A DNA stretch of 7,110 nt from Bacillota bacterium (GTDB taxonomy: Bacteria; Bacillota; UBA4882; UBA8346), in contig DNPP01000235.1 in the NCBI GenBank assembly GCA_003501365.1, positions 1 through 7,110 on the forward strand, given 5' to 3'. How positions within the stretch are numbered: the stretch's first letter is position 1; every line of letters starts with the position of its first letter. The notes under the pieces are model-generated. The model did no database searches. It saw only the letters and a list, made by a program, of their open reading frames with translations, and was not told the DNA's origin. This document shows positions 1 to 5,246 of the stretch, in pieces. A program made the position numbers and the translations under genes.

Positions 1-15
1 ACGACACCTAAGATC

Positions 16-154
16 ACCTAACTCTTGCTCTTCCCCTTGGATGTGGTTTATGATTGCGGTTTCATGGGGAAGAGTAACCCTAGCCGTTGATCCCTAAAAG
101 ATTTTTGACTGCGGAGGCATCGTTTTCCCGCAACGGGAAGAGCGAGAGTTAGGT
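16..154 (+). ncRNA. Candidate structured RNA closed by a 20-bp stem (6S-like or leader RNA, unassigned)
   Basis: Bases 16-35 pair with 135-154 without interruption: 19 Watson-Crick pairs and one U-G pair (26 with 144) when read as plus-strand RNA. On the minus strand that pair would be an A-C mismatch, which favours plus-strand RNA. The enclosed 99 nt hold further pairing options: 27-36 can pair instead with 66-75, and 125-130 with 134-139, both excluding the long stem. A long closing stem around a large asymmetric bubble is the general shape of 6S RNA. The stretch 109-121 (CTGCGGAGGCATC) resembles, from memory, the CUGCGGCGGCAUC near the 3' end of E. coli 6S RNA, but it sits inside the bubble here rather than at the stem. 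Alternatives are a cis-regulatory leader of the gene at 269 or a small element with terminal inverted repeats. No classic riboswitch core was recognised. The 5' promoter may be outside the window and no GC-rich terminator follows. Confidence 0.42.
125..139 (+). other. Short hairpin overlapping the 3' arm of the long stem
   Basis: TTCCCG-CAA-CGGGAA is a perfect 6-bp stem with a 3-nt loop. Its right arm (134-139) uses bases that also pair with 31-35 in the 16-154 stem, so the two cannot form together. It has no T-tract after it, so it is not an intrinsic terminator by itself. It is best read as one state of a two-state RNA or as a chance local palindrome. Confidence 0.4.
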
Positions 155-268
155 CTGCGCACAAGTATCCGGCGGTTAGTTTTAAAGTATTTTCTAGATA
201 GGAAAAAGACGGTAAATGTCGAAAAAATAGAGTGAAAATTTAAAAATTGTTTTTTCCAGAGGTCCTTC
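155..268 (+). other. AT-rich gap upstream of the acyltransferase gene
   Basis: No coding potential is visible. The stretch becomes strongly A/T-rich from 180. It contains a loose dyad TTTTC/GAAAA around 190-206 and an A/T-only pairing of 221-227 with 250-256, neither strong enough to call. I found no convincing -35/-10 pair. The ribosome binding site AGAGGT (258-263) lies 5 nt before the ATG at 269. Confidence 0.4.
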
Positions 269-1087
269 ATGGCAGATAAAATCCCTTATGAAATGAAAAG
301 TTTCCCCTCCAGCAGACAATCCACATTTGATACCGGTTATCTCGGCCTCCGCAAACACCATATCAAAGCCCTGATTGAATTGGATGTTACCCGGGCCCGG
401 GAATTAATCAAGAATTATCGCCATCAATATCAAACTGAATTGTCTTTTACAGCTTGGATTTTAAAATGTATCAGTCAGGCGATTGTTGAAAATAAGACCG
501 TTCATGGAATCCGTAAAGGAAAACATCGTCTGATCCTCTTTGACGATATCGATATTTCGATGATGATTGAGAAAGAGATCCAGGGGCAGAAAGTTCCGTT
601 ACCTTTGGTGATACGCAAAACCAATATCAAGAGCCCAATCGAAATTCATTCGGAAATCAAAGCAGCCAAAGCCCAAAACATCAAAAGTGAACAGGATTAT
701 GTGCTTGGGGAAAATCAATACCGATGGGCAATGAAATTTTTTCTGGTATTACCGCAATTTTTGAGACTGGCCATTTGGAAATTCATTTTGCGAAACCCGT
801 TTTTAATGAAAAAAATGTCCGGCACAGTGATGGTGACATCCGTTGGCATGATGGGTAACGTAAAAGGTTGGGTTATTCCGGTAAGCCTGCACCCCATCTG
901 TTTTGCTCTGGGTTCCGTTGTAAAAAAACCGGGGGTCTTTGAGGGTAAAATAACAATTCGGGAATACCTCTACATGACAATTCTAATCGATCATGATGTG
1001 ATGGATGGCGCCCCTGCCGCACGATTTGTCGCTCGATTGTCGGATTTAGTCGAAGGCGCTTACGGCGTCGATTCTCATACGAATTGA
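269..1087 (+). CDS. Stand-alone 2-oxoacid dehydrogenase E2-type (CAT-like) acyltransferase domain protein
   Basis: This 272-aa protein corresponds to the catalytic domain of dihydrolipoamide acyltransferases (E2), the fold shared with chloramphenicol acetyltransferase. The active-site motif HxxxDG is intact near the C terminus as HDVMDG (His242, Asp246, Gly247). The family block around residues 60-130 is recognisable (SFTAWILK, then FDDIDISMMIE, then a VPLPLVIRKTN strand), as is GTVMVTSVGMMGN before the last third. The lipoyl domain and the peripheral-subunit-binding domain that precede the catalytic domain in true E2 subunits are absent, and the protein starts directly in the catalytic region. 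No E1 or E3 genes are nearby. It therefore probably transfers an acyl group from a CoA or other free thioester rather than working in a dehydrogenase complex; the substrate is unknown. Residues 152-176 form a hydrophobic insert-like stretch rich in Phe, Leu and Trp. The ATG start has AGAGGT 5 nt upstream. The FabG-like gene follows after 94 nt on the same strand. Confidence 0.85.
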   Translation: MADKIPYEMKSFPSSRQSTFDTGYLGLRKHHIKALIELDVTRARELIKNYRHQYQTELSFTAWILKCISQAIVENKTVHGIRKGKHRLILFDDIDISMMIEKEIQGQKVPLPLVIRKTNIKSPIEIHSEIKAAKAQNIKSEQDYVLGENQYRWAMKFFLVLPQFLRLAIWKFILRNPFLMKKMSGTVMVTSVGMMGNVKGWVIPVSLHPICFALGSVVKKPGVFEGKITIREYLYMTILIDHDVMDGAPAARFVARLSDLVEGAYGVDSHTN

Positions 1088-1170
1088 GTATAAAAGGCAA
1101 CTATTTCCATCTTGCAGGAGAGCCCTGGGTAAAAGACGAATAGCAACTTTATGAAATCATTTGATAACAG

Positions 1171-1176
1171 AAGGAG
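1171..1176 (+). promoter_or_regulatory. Ribosome binding site that fixes the fabG-like start
   Basis: AAGGAG lies 5 nt before the ATG at 1182 and 8 nt before a second ATG at 1185. It rules out the in-frame TTG at 1161, which lies upstream of the site. Either of the two adjacent ATG codons could be used. Confidence 0.7.
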
Positions 1177-1181
1177 CGACT

Positions 1182-1934
1182 ATGATGGACTTAGGATTAC
1201 AAGACAAAATAGCCTTGATTACCGGTAGTGCCCGCGGACTGGGGCGGGCTATCGCGGAAAAGCTGGCTGCAGAAAAGGCCAAAATCGTAATTACCGATAT
1301 CAACGATGCTTTGGCTGCCGCGACTGCCGAAGAAATATCAAAAAAATACCGGATTGAAACGTTGGCTTTAAAACATGATGTTGCTTCAGAAGAATCCACT
1401 AAAGAAGTTATCAAAACCATCGTCAATAAATTTACGCGAATTGACACCCTGGTCAATAACGCCGGAATTACCCGGGATGCCCGCCTAATGATGATGAAAC
1501 AGACTGACTGGGACTTGGTATTACGGATTAACTTAACCGGCGCCTTTATCTGTTCCAAGCTGGTCTCCAAACAGATGTTAAAACAAAATTCCGGTAGTAT
1601 CGTCAATATCGCCAGTGTCTCCGGTTTGATGGGCAATATCGGCCAAGCCAATTATTCGGCATCCAAAGCCGGTTTGATAGGACTCACCAAAACCACGGCC
1701 CGGGAAATGGCGGAACGTGGTGTGAATGTAAACGCAGTAGCTCCCGGTTTTATCCAATCCGATATGACCCATGTGCTTTCAGTTGAGGCCACCGATAAAT
1801 TACTTGCTCAGGTCCCGATGAACCGACCGGGCAAGCCCGAAGATGTTGCCGATGTAGTATTGTTTTTAGTTTCCGATTTGGCCAAGTATGTAACCGGACA
1901 GGTTATTAACGTGGACGGCGGCATGGTGATGTAG
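1182..1934 (+). CDS. fabG: FabG-like short-chain dehydrogenase/reductase (3-oxoacyl-ACP/CoA reductase)
   Basis: This is a classical short-chain dehydrogenase of 250 aa, the usual FabG length. The Rossmann glycine motif is TGSARGLG (14-21), NNAG is at 92-95, and the catalytic tetrad is Asn117, Ser145, Tyr158 and Lys162 (YSASK). The tail GQVINVDGG is typical of FabG. The MGNxGQANY stretch (150-158) closely follows E. coli FabG. FabG reduces 3-oxoacyl-ACP to 3-hydroxyacyl-ACP in fatty acid synthesis. Two details argue for caution. Asp39 at the end of the second beta strand (VITDIND) is the usual sign of NAD(H) rather than NADP(H) preference. The basic patch before the catalytic-Ser strand in E. 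coli FabG (KKRHGR) is KQNSGS here. A 3-hydroxyacyl-CoA or other hydroxyacyl dehydrogenase role is thus possible. No fabD, fabF or acpP is adjacent. The gene probably shares a transcript with the acyltransferase upstream and ends 36 nt before a terminator. Confidence 0.85.
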   Translation: MMDLGLQDKIALITGSARGLGRAIAEKLAAEKAKIVITDINDALAAATAEEISKKYRIETLALKHDVASEESTKEVIKTIVNKFTRIDTLVNNAGITRDARLMMMKQTDWDLVLRINLTGAFICSKLVSKQMLKQNSGSIVNIASVSGLMGNIGQANYSASKAGLIGLTKTTAREMAERGVNVNAVAPGFIQSDMTHVLSVEATDKLLAQVPMNRPGKPEDVADVVLFLVSDLAKYVTGQVINVDGGMVM

Positions 1935-1970
1935 CAATCATTTTCAAATCCATGGCAAGAACCAATAATA

Positions 1971-2011
1971 AAAAAATCGCGAAAGGTCTTTCTTACTGGT
2001 CGCGATTTTTT
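1971..2011. terminator. Bidirectional intrinsic terminator between convergent genes
   Basis: AAAAAATCGCGA (1971-1982) is perfectly complementary to TCGCGATTTTTT (2000-2011), a 12-bp stem with a 17-nt loop. On the plus strand the stem ends in T6, with a further T7 at 2019-2025. On the minus strand it likewise ends in a T-tract (1976-1970). It can therefore stop the fabG-like transcript from the left and the DUF3021 transcript from the right. The stop codon of the minus-strand gene (1993-1995) is inside the loop, so the right arm is also coding sequence. Confidence 0.85.
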
Positions 2012-2439
2012 AATATCATTTTTTTGGTTTCCAGTTTCTGTTTGTATAACGTAATTCGTTGCAACCAAAGAAATATGAGAAAAAAGCTAAGTATTTCGGA
2101 AACTATCAGGGCTACAAACCAGGTTGACCGAAAAAAGTAATGGATAAACAGCTGATAACTCCGGAGACCCATCATAACAGCCCCGGCCATATTCAGGAGA
2201 GCAACAACCAAAAAATTAGCTACAAATCCCAGCAACGGTCTTTGGGCTAATCGCAAAAAGATATGAAAACAAAAAAGCCAAGAAACCGACCCGATAACCA
2301 CTCCAGCCATCACTGAAAAGCATAATTCCGAAAACGAAAAATAACGCCAACCATAAATAAACAAGGCTGTGACATAAACCGCCAGGCCGATCAGGCCCGA
2401 CAAAAAAGCATTCTCTATATAAAATTTAAATTTAAGCAT
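1993..2439 (-). CDS. Small four-helix membrane protein, DUF3021-like partner of the LytTR regulator
   Basis: This 148-aa protein has four hydrophobic segments at roughly residues 9-30, 37-60, 70-92 and 104-128, followed by a basic cytoplasmic-type tail (KQKLETKKMILKNRDQ). Length, topology and position directly after a LytTR gene match DUF3021 proteins. In the streptococcal LytTR regulatory systems (HdrRM, BrsRM) a membrane protein encoded with the LytTR regulator restrains it, so a similar inhibitory or sensing role is inferred here. The ATG is 9 nt after the LytTR stop and has AAAGGTGG just upstream, so translation is likely coupled. The last five codons (KNRDQ) are written in the stem of the terminator at 1971-2011. 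The assignment rests on architecture and context, as no conserved catalytic residues are expected. Confidence 0.72.
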   Translation of the reverse strand: MLKFKFYIENAFLSGLIGLAVYVTALFIYGWRYFSFSELCFSVMAGVVIGSVSWLFCFHIFLRLAQRPLLGFVANFLVVALLNMAGAVMMGLRSYQLFIHYFFRSTWFVALIVSEILSFFLIFLWLQRITLYKQKLETKKMILKNRDQ

Positions 2440-2448
2440 TGCCCACCT

Positions 2449-3015
2449 TTACATGCCCAGAAATTCTTTTAAATTCTTCACATAATTGCGAGAGACTTCT
2501 ATCTCTCTTTTCCCATCGATAAAACGTAGTATCAGACGCCGCCCGAACCAGGGAATAATCTCATTGACATTATCAATATTCACGATATAGGATTTACCAA
2601 CCCTGATAAAACGGTTTTGGTACAGCCGCGCTTCCAGTTCGTAGAGCTTTTCCTTAATCCGGTATTCATTGGTTGAATGATGTACCGCGCCCCCCGTAAT
2701 GCAAAAGACATTATTACCCCGGGCTTCAAAGTAATACACTTGGGAATACGGAATAATTTGATAAGAATCATCGCCGGATTTGCCGATGATCGTATTGGAG
2801 TTATCGTCACCGACCCGTGCCAATTTATCTAATAACTCAACGAGTTGGCCGAGGTTTCTTATTTCAAACAGAATGGCAATCTTATCACCGGGTATTTCAC
2901 AACCCGCTTCGACGAGGCATACACTTGCTTGCTCTTCAATCTCAATATTCCGGGTTGAAAGCAATTCCTGTAGGACCCCTTGCATATTCGGGGTACATTT
3001 CAAACTAAGTTTCAT
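2449..3015 (-). CDS. LytTR-family DNA-binding transcriptional regulator without receiver domain
   Basis: The C-terminal part (about residues 85-188 of 188) is a LytTR DNA-binding domain. It begins at IIPYSQVYYFEARGNNVF, has the hallmark FIRVGKSYIVNIDNVNEI (136-153), and ends with the EIEVSRNYVKNLKEFLG helix region. The first ~75 residues are not a CheY receiver: they are too short and lack the phospho-acceptor context. They form a small alpha/beta region that often precedes LytTR in Firmicutes regulators of this kind. It is the first gene of a pair with the DUF3021-like membrane protein, resembling the LytTR regulatory systems of streptococci, which control their own operon and bacteriocin or competence targets. 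The target here is unknown; self-regulation and control of the neighbouring operon are possible. Upstream of the ATG there is only a modest GTGAG-type binding site, and a good promoter lies 33-61 nt upstream. Confidence 0.88.
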   Translation of the reverse strand: MKLSLKCTPNMQGVLQELLSTRNIEIEEQASVCLVEAGCEIPGDKIAILFEIRNLGQLVELLDKLARVGDDNSNTIIGKSGDDSYQIIPYSQVYYFEARGNNVFCITGGAVHHSTNEYRIKEKLYELEARLYQNRFIRVGKSYIVNIDNVNEIIPWFGRRLILRFIDGKREIEVSRNYVKNLKEFLGM

Positions 3016-3047
3016 AATTTACTCACATTCATCAATATCTCAAATAA

Positions 3048-3076
3048 ATTATATAAAATTTAACGAGCGGAGTAAA
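3048..3076 (-). promoter_or_regulatory. Sigma-70-type promoter of the LytTR/DUF3021 pair
   Basis: On the minus strand, TTTACT (3076-3071) is followed after 17 nt by a consensus TATAAT (3053-3048). Transcription would start near 3041, giving a leader of about 25 nt before the ATG at 3015. I looked for the paired direct repeats that LytTR proteins bind. I found only isolated CGTT cores (3064-3067 on minus, 3104-3107 on plus), which is not enough to call an operator. Confidence 0.6.
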
Positions 3077-3116
3077 TCATAATTATTTGATGCAATCTTA
3101 ATCCGTTCAAAAATGT

Positions 3117-4223
3117 TTAAAAGGCCTCCATAAAATTGATATAAGTAGCGAATCCATCTTCACTCACGCCGATATCCAAACGGAGTCTGAGTTTTTGTTT
3201 AGGATAAAGCTGAAACCGGAATCCAAATCCTGCGGCTGCTTTTATATTTTCACCGTTAAATTGGCGGCTCTCCGGGGCAACTTCTCCTAAACTAGCGAAA
3301 TATACACCGCTTATGCGAGAATTAATAACATATCTATATTCTCCCTGCAATGCAGCGTAATCACGGTCACGGTAAAGACCCGAATAATATCCCCGCATAA
3401 TAGTTTCTCCGCCCAAACACGGCATCATCTCAAACGGCACAGTACCATCATTGAATAATACAAGTGACATCAAAGCAAAGGTCCCGGTTTGACCGACCGG
3501 CCAAAAACACTTATAGGTTACTCCATATTGTGAAAAGTCCTCGTCACTTCCCCACTTTTGGCGGTAGCTAATTGCCTGAGCATTAAATACTGATCCGTTT
3601 CGCGGCATATAATTATCATCACGGGTATCCCGCAACAATTGAAATCCTGCTCCAGCCACTGTAGTACCATCCCACCCAATAATATTTCCGGCCGCAAGTT
3701 GTCCCCCTGCAGTTCGATCCTTGACATCAAATACGCCATAACTAACAAATGGTCCCAGGTAAAAGTCGGGGACCATTTTATAAAGGAAACTTGCGGAATA
3801 GGATCTGCCAAGCAGTGTATAATCTTCCTCCATATCCTCATCCGCATCCGAACCGATCCCATAAAACTTACTGGGAAAATCCAGGTAACCCCCTTTAGCC
3901 ATCAGCAGGTACCGGTCACCCTGAAAATACTTCTTGAGTGAAAGATTACAAATAATCTGTTCTTCTTTAGTATAAATCAACATTCCGTCAAATGAGTCCT
4001 GCTTTCCAGCGGGGGAATCCGGATCCAAACTTCGATATCCCATAATATATCCGCCAATTGCCATCCCTGTCTCCGGTGTACTAAAAAAAATTGGAGAAGC
4101 GCCCCAATGTATTTCGGAATCCACCGGCTCGGCAGCAGCAGTTTCTCCATCAACTGCCCAGAGAGTTCCCGGGTTTAAGAAAAGTAACAACATCCCTATC
4201 CATATTGCCTGAATAATTTGCAC
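3117..4223 (-). CDS. Omp85/BamA-TamA family outer-membrane beta-barrel protein lacking POTRA domains
   Basis: This 368-aa protein begins with a signal peptide (hydrophobic 5-18, likely cut after LWA at 23), followed by an almost entirely barrel-like sequence. Family marks are the barrel entry SPIFFSTPETGMAIGG (43-58), the strand motif LLRDTRDDNYMPRNG (196-210), the Omp85 lid-loop motif GGETIMRGYYSGLYRD (271-286, the RGF/RGY element), and a terminal phenylalanine. There is no room for POTRA repeats, so this is the short barrel-only type rather than BamA itself. Such proteins are of uncertain function; lipid or protein insertion, or a pore, are possible. The start is GTG, preceded by GGGGGA 7 nt away. 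The reading frame stays open upstream only to a TAA near 4273, with no ATG, GTG or TTG between, so GTG is well supported. The signal peptide n-region lacks Lys or Arg, which is unusual. It lies 31 nt after the thioesterase gene, and no terminator is visible after it. Confidence 0.85.
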   Translation of the reverse strand: MQIIQAIWIGMLLLFLNPGTLWAVDGETAAAEPVDSEIHWGASPIFFSTPETGMAIGGYIMGYRSLDPDSPAGKQDSFDGMLIYTKEEQIICNLSLKKYFQGDRYLLMAKGGYLDFPSKFYGIGSDADEDMEEDYTLLGRSYSASFLYKMVPDFYLGPFVSYGVFDVKDRTAGGQLAAGNIIGWDGTTVAGAGFQLLRDTRDDNYMPRNGSVFNAQAISYRQKWGSDEDFSQYGVTYKCFWPVGQTGTFALMSLVLFNDGTVPFEMMPCLGGETIMRGYYSGLYRDRDYAALQGEYRYVINSRISGVYFASLGEVAPESRQFNGENIKAAAGFGFRFQLYPKQKLRLRLDIGVSEDGFATYINFMEAF

Positions 4224-4254
4224 TATAAATCCCCCATTTCGGTTCTTTGCAACC

Positions 4255-4746
4255 TCATGTTGCTTTGACTCTTAACTCATTTTGGGAACTCCAATCGTCC
4301 CATTTTTGAAAAAATTGTTCCGCAAACTCCGGTCTTAAAATCATGGGCTTTCCTGCTAAGTCCGTATAAACCTGTACACTATAACCTCTGGCTGCTAAAA
4401 CTCCGTTTTCGGCGTAAATTTCATAACTAATATTCATTTTGGCGGCTTCGCTCCAGTGGCAACTGGTCTTGATCCGAATCAATTCATCATATTGAAGCGG
4501 ATGAAAATGGTCTATGTGAAGTTGAACAATGGGCATCACAAAACCGTTTTCAACCATATCTTGATAGCCAAATCCAAATTTTCTTCCCCATTCATTTCGT
4601 CCCTGCTCAAGATAACTGACATACCGTCCACACCAGACTGTCCTTAAAGAATCCACTTCATCGAATTGCACTCTCCTAAAACACTCAGAGGTAAGCGGGG
4701 CTTTTTCATCCGGCGGAAAATATTGGACAAACTTACGAATCTTCAT
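4255..4746 (-). CDS. YbgC/FadM-like acyl-CoA thioesterase (hot-dog fold, 4HBT family)
   Basis: This 163-aa protein has the hot-dog fold signature of 4-hydroxybenzoyl-CoA thioesterase-type enzymes, which hydrolyse acyl-CoA (or acyl-ACP) to free acid and CoA. The segment RVQFDEVDSLRTVWCGRYVSYLEQGR (split at 25-50) is the active-site region. Asp32 is the expected catalytic aspartate, and Tyr42, Tyr45 and Glu47 fit the YxxYxE pattern on the long helix. The second half (VQLHIDHFHPLQYDELIRI, 74-92) is the usual strand pair. In YbgC-type enzymes the position before GxY or AxY is normally His (WHGxY or YHAxY); here it is Cys39. A C-terminal extension of about 20 residues is polar. The start codon overlaps the upstream stop by four nt (ATGA, 4743-4746), indicating translational coupling. 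The cellular substrate is not visible from the sequence. Confidence 0.85.
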   Translation of the reverse strand: MKIRKFVQYFPPDEKAPLTSECFRRVQFDEVDSLRTVWCGRYVSYLEQGRNEWGRKFGFGYQDMVENGFVMPIVQLHIDHFHPLQYDELIRIKTSCHWSEAAKMNISYEIYAENGVLAARGYSVQVYTDLAGKPMILRPEFAEQFFQKWDDWSSQNELRVKAT

Positions 4747-5228
4747 TGTTCTTCCTCTTTGTTTTTATTTCTTAGTAAAACTCTTACCGCTTTTTCATTC
4801 TTTAATTGATATACCGACTGAATCCCTAATACATATGATTTGGGAGCAACCAACTCAGCATGATCGGTTTTGGTATTAAGCTGAATCTGAAAGTCCACAA
4901 CACCATCGTGATCATAATCAATGGATTCGTGAATCTCTTCAGGTAGGGTTCTCGATACCAGCTTTACAGGCTTCCAATTTATCTGAACAAAGCCGCGGCT
5001 TCTCTGCCAAATCAACCCGTCAAAAACAGCCCGGTGAAGTATTGTCTGATATTGTCCATGATGAACAATCCGGTTCACATTACCTCCGGTAAACCAAGGG
5101 GAAACTTTAATACCTGTAACAGCTACCAAATGCCCGGCCCAATAATCATTTCCCATAAAAGTAGCCACGATGATCGGCAAAGCAAGTAAAGCCCATAAAT
5201 AACCTATCATCGAACGTAACCGTCTCAT
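4743..5228 (-). CDS. Uncharacterised membrane-anchored exported protein with DxDxDG loop
   Basis: I do not recognise a family for this 161-aa protein. It starts MRRLR followed by one hydrophobic segment (7-25, ending VATFMG), which looks like a signal anchor with the rest outside the cytoplasm. The exterior part is mostly strand-like. It contains DYDHDGVVD (Asp104, 106, 108, Gly109, Asp112), a DxDxDGxxD pattern like the calcium-binding loops of EF-hand, dockerin or thrombospondin type-3 repeats. There are no cysteines or CxxCH motifs, so it is neither a thioredoxin-like protein nor a c-type cytochrome. The C terminus is highly charged (NKNKEEEQ). A near-perfect AAGGAGGT (5241-5234) sits 5 nt before the ATG. 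It follows the polyferredoxin gene by 18 nt and overlaps the thioesterase gene by 4 nt. An accessory role for the redox module on the outer face of the membrane is inferred from context only. Confidence 0.7.
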   Translation of the reverse strand: MRRLRSMIGYLWALLALPIIVATFMGNDYWAGHLVAVTGIKVSPWFTGGNVNRIVHHGQYQTILHRAVFDGLIWQRSRGFVQINWKPVKLVSRTLPEEIHESIDYDHDGVVDFQIQLNTKTDHAELVAPKSYVLGIQSVYQLKNEKAVRVLLRNKNKEEEQ

Positions 5229-5246
5229 TTTTTACCTCCTTCGCTC

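Noticed and set aside
1..154. Known riboswitch classes (TPP, cobalamin, c-di-GMP, Mn2+ yybP-ykoY, T-box) for the 5' region
   Set aside because: None of the conserved cores I know for these classes is present; GGGGAAGAGTA only loosely resembles the yybP-ykoY GGGGAGUA and lacks the rest.
16..154. MITE or other transposon ends formed by the inverted repeat
   Set aside because: No target-site duplication is visible beside the arms (ATCA versus TCTG), and only one copy is present in the window; kept only as an alternative.
221..256. Terminator-like hairpin before the first gene
   Set aside because: The pairing is A/T-only apart from one G-C pair, with a long loop, and lies against the ribosome binding site; too weak to call.
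1161..1181. TTG start extending the fabG-like protein by seven residues
   Set aside because: It includes the ribosome binding site AAGGAG inside the coding extension, while ATG 1182/1185 is correctly spaced after it.
1151..1228. Short 25-codon open frame starting at ATG 1151
   Set aside because: It overlaps the fabG-like gene in another frame, has no ribosome binding site and shows no recognisable protein features.
1157..1651. 164-codon open frame on the minus strand opposite the fabG-like gene
   Set aside because: It lies entirely antisense to a clearly conserved short-chain dehydrogenase and shows no domain of its own.
3016..3116. LytTR operator and a terminator between the barrel gene and the regulator
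   Set aside because: Only isolated CGTT cores rather than the paired repeats were found, and no GC stem followed by a T-tract is visible.
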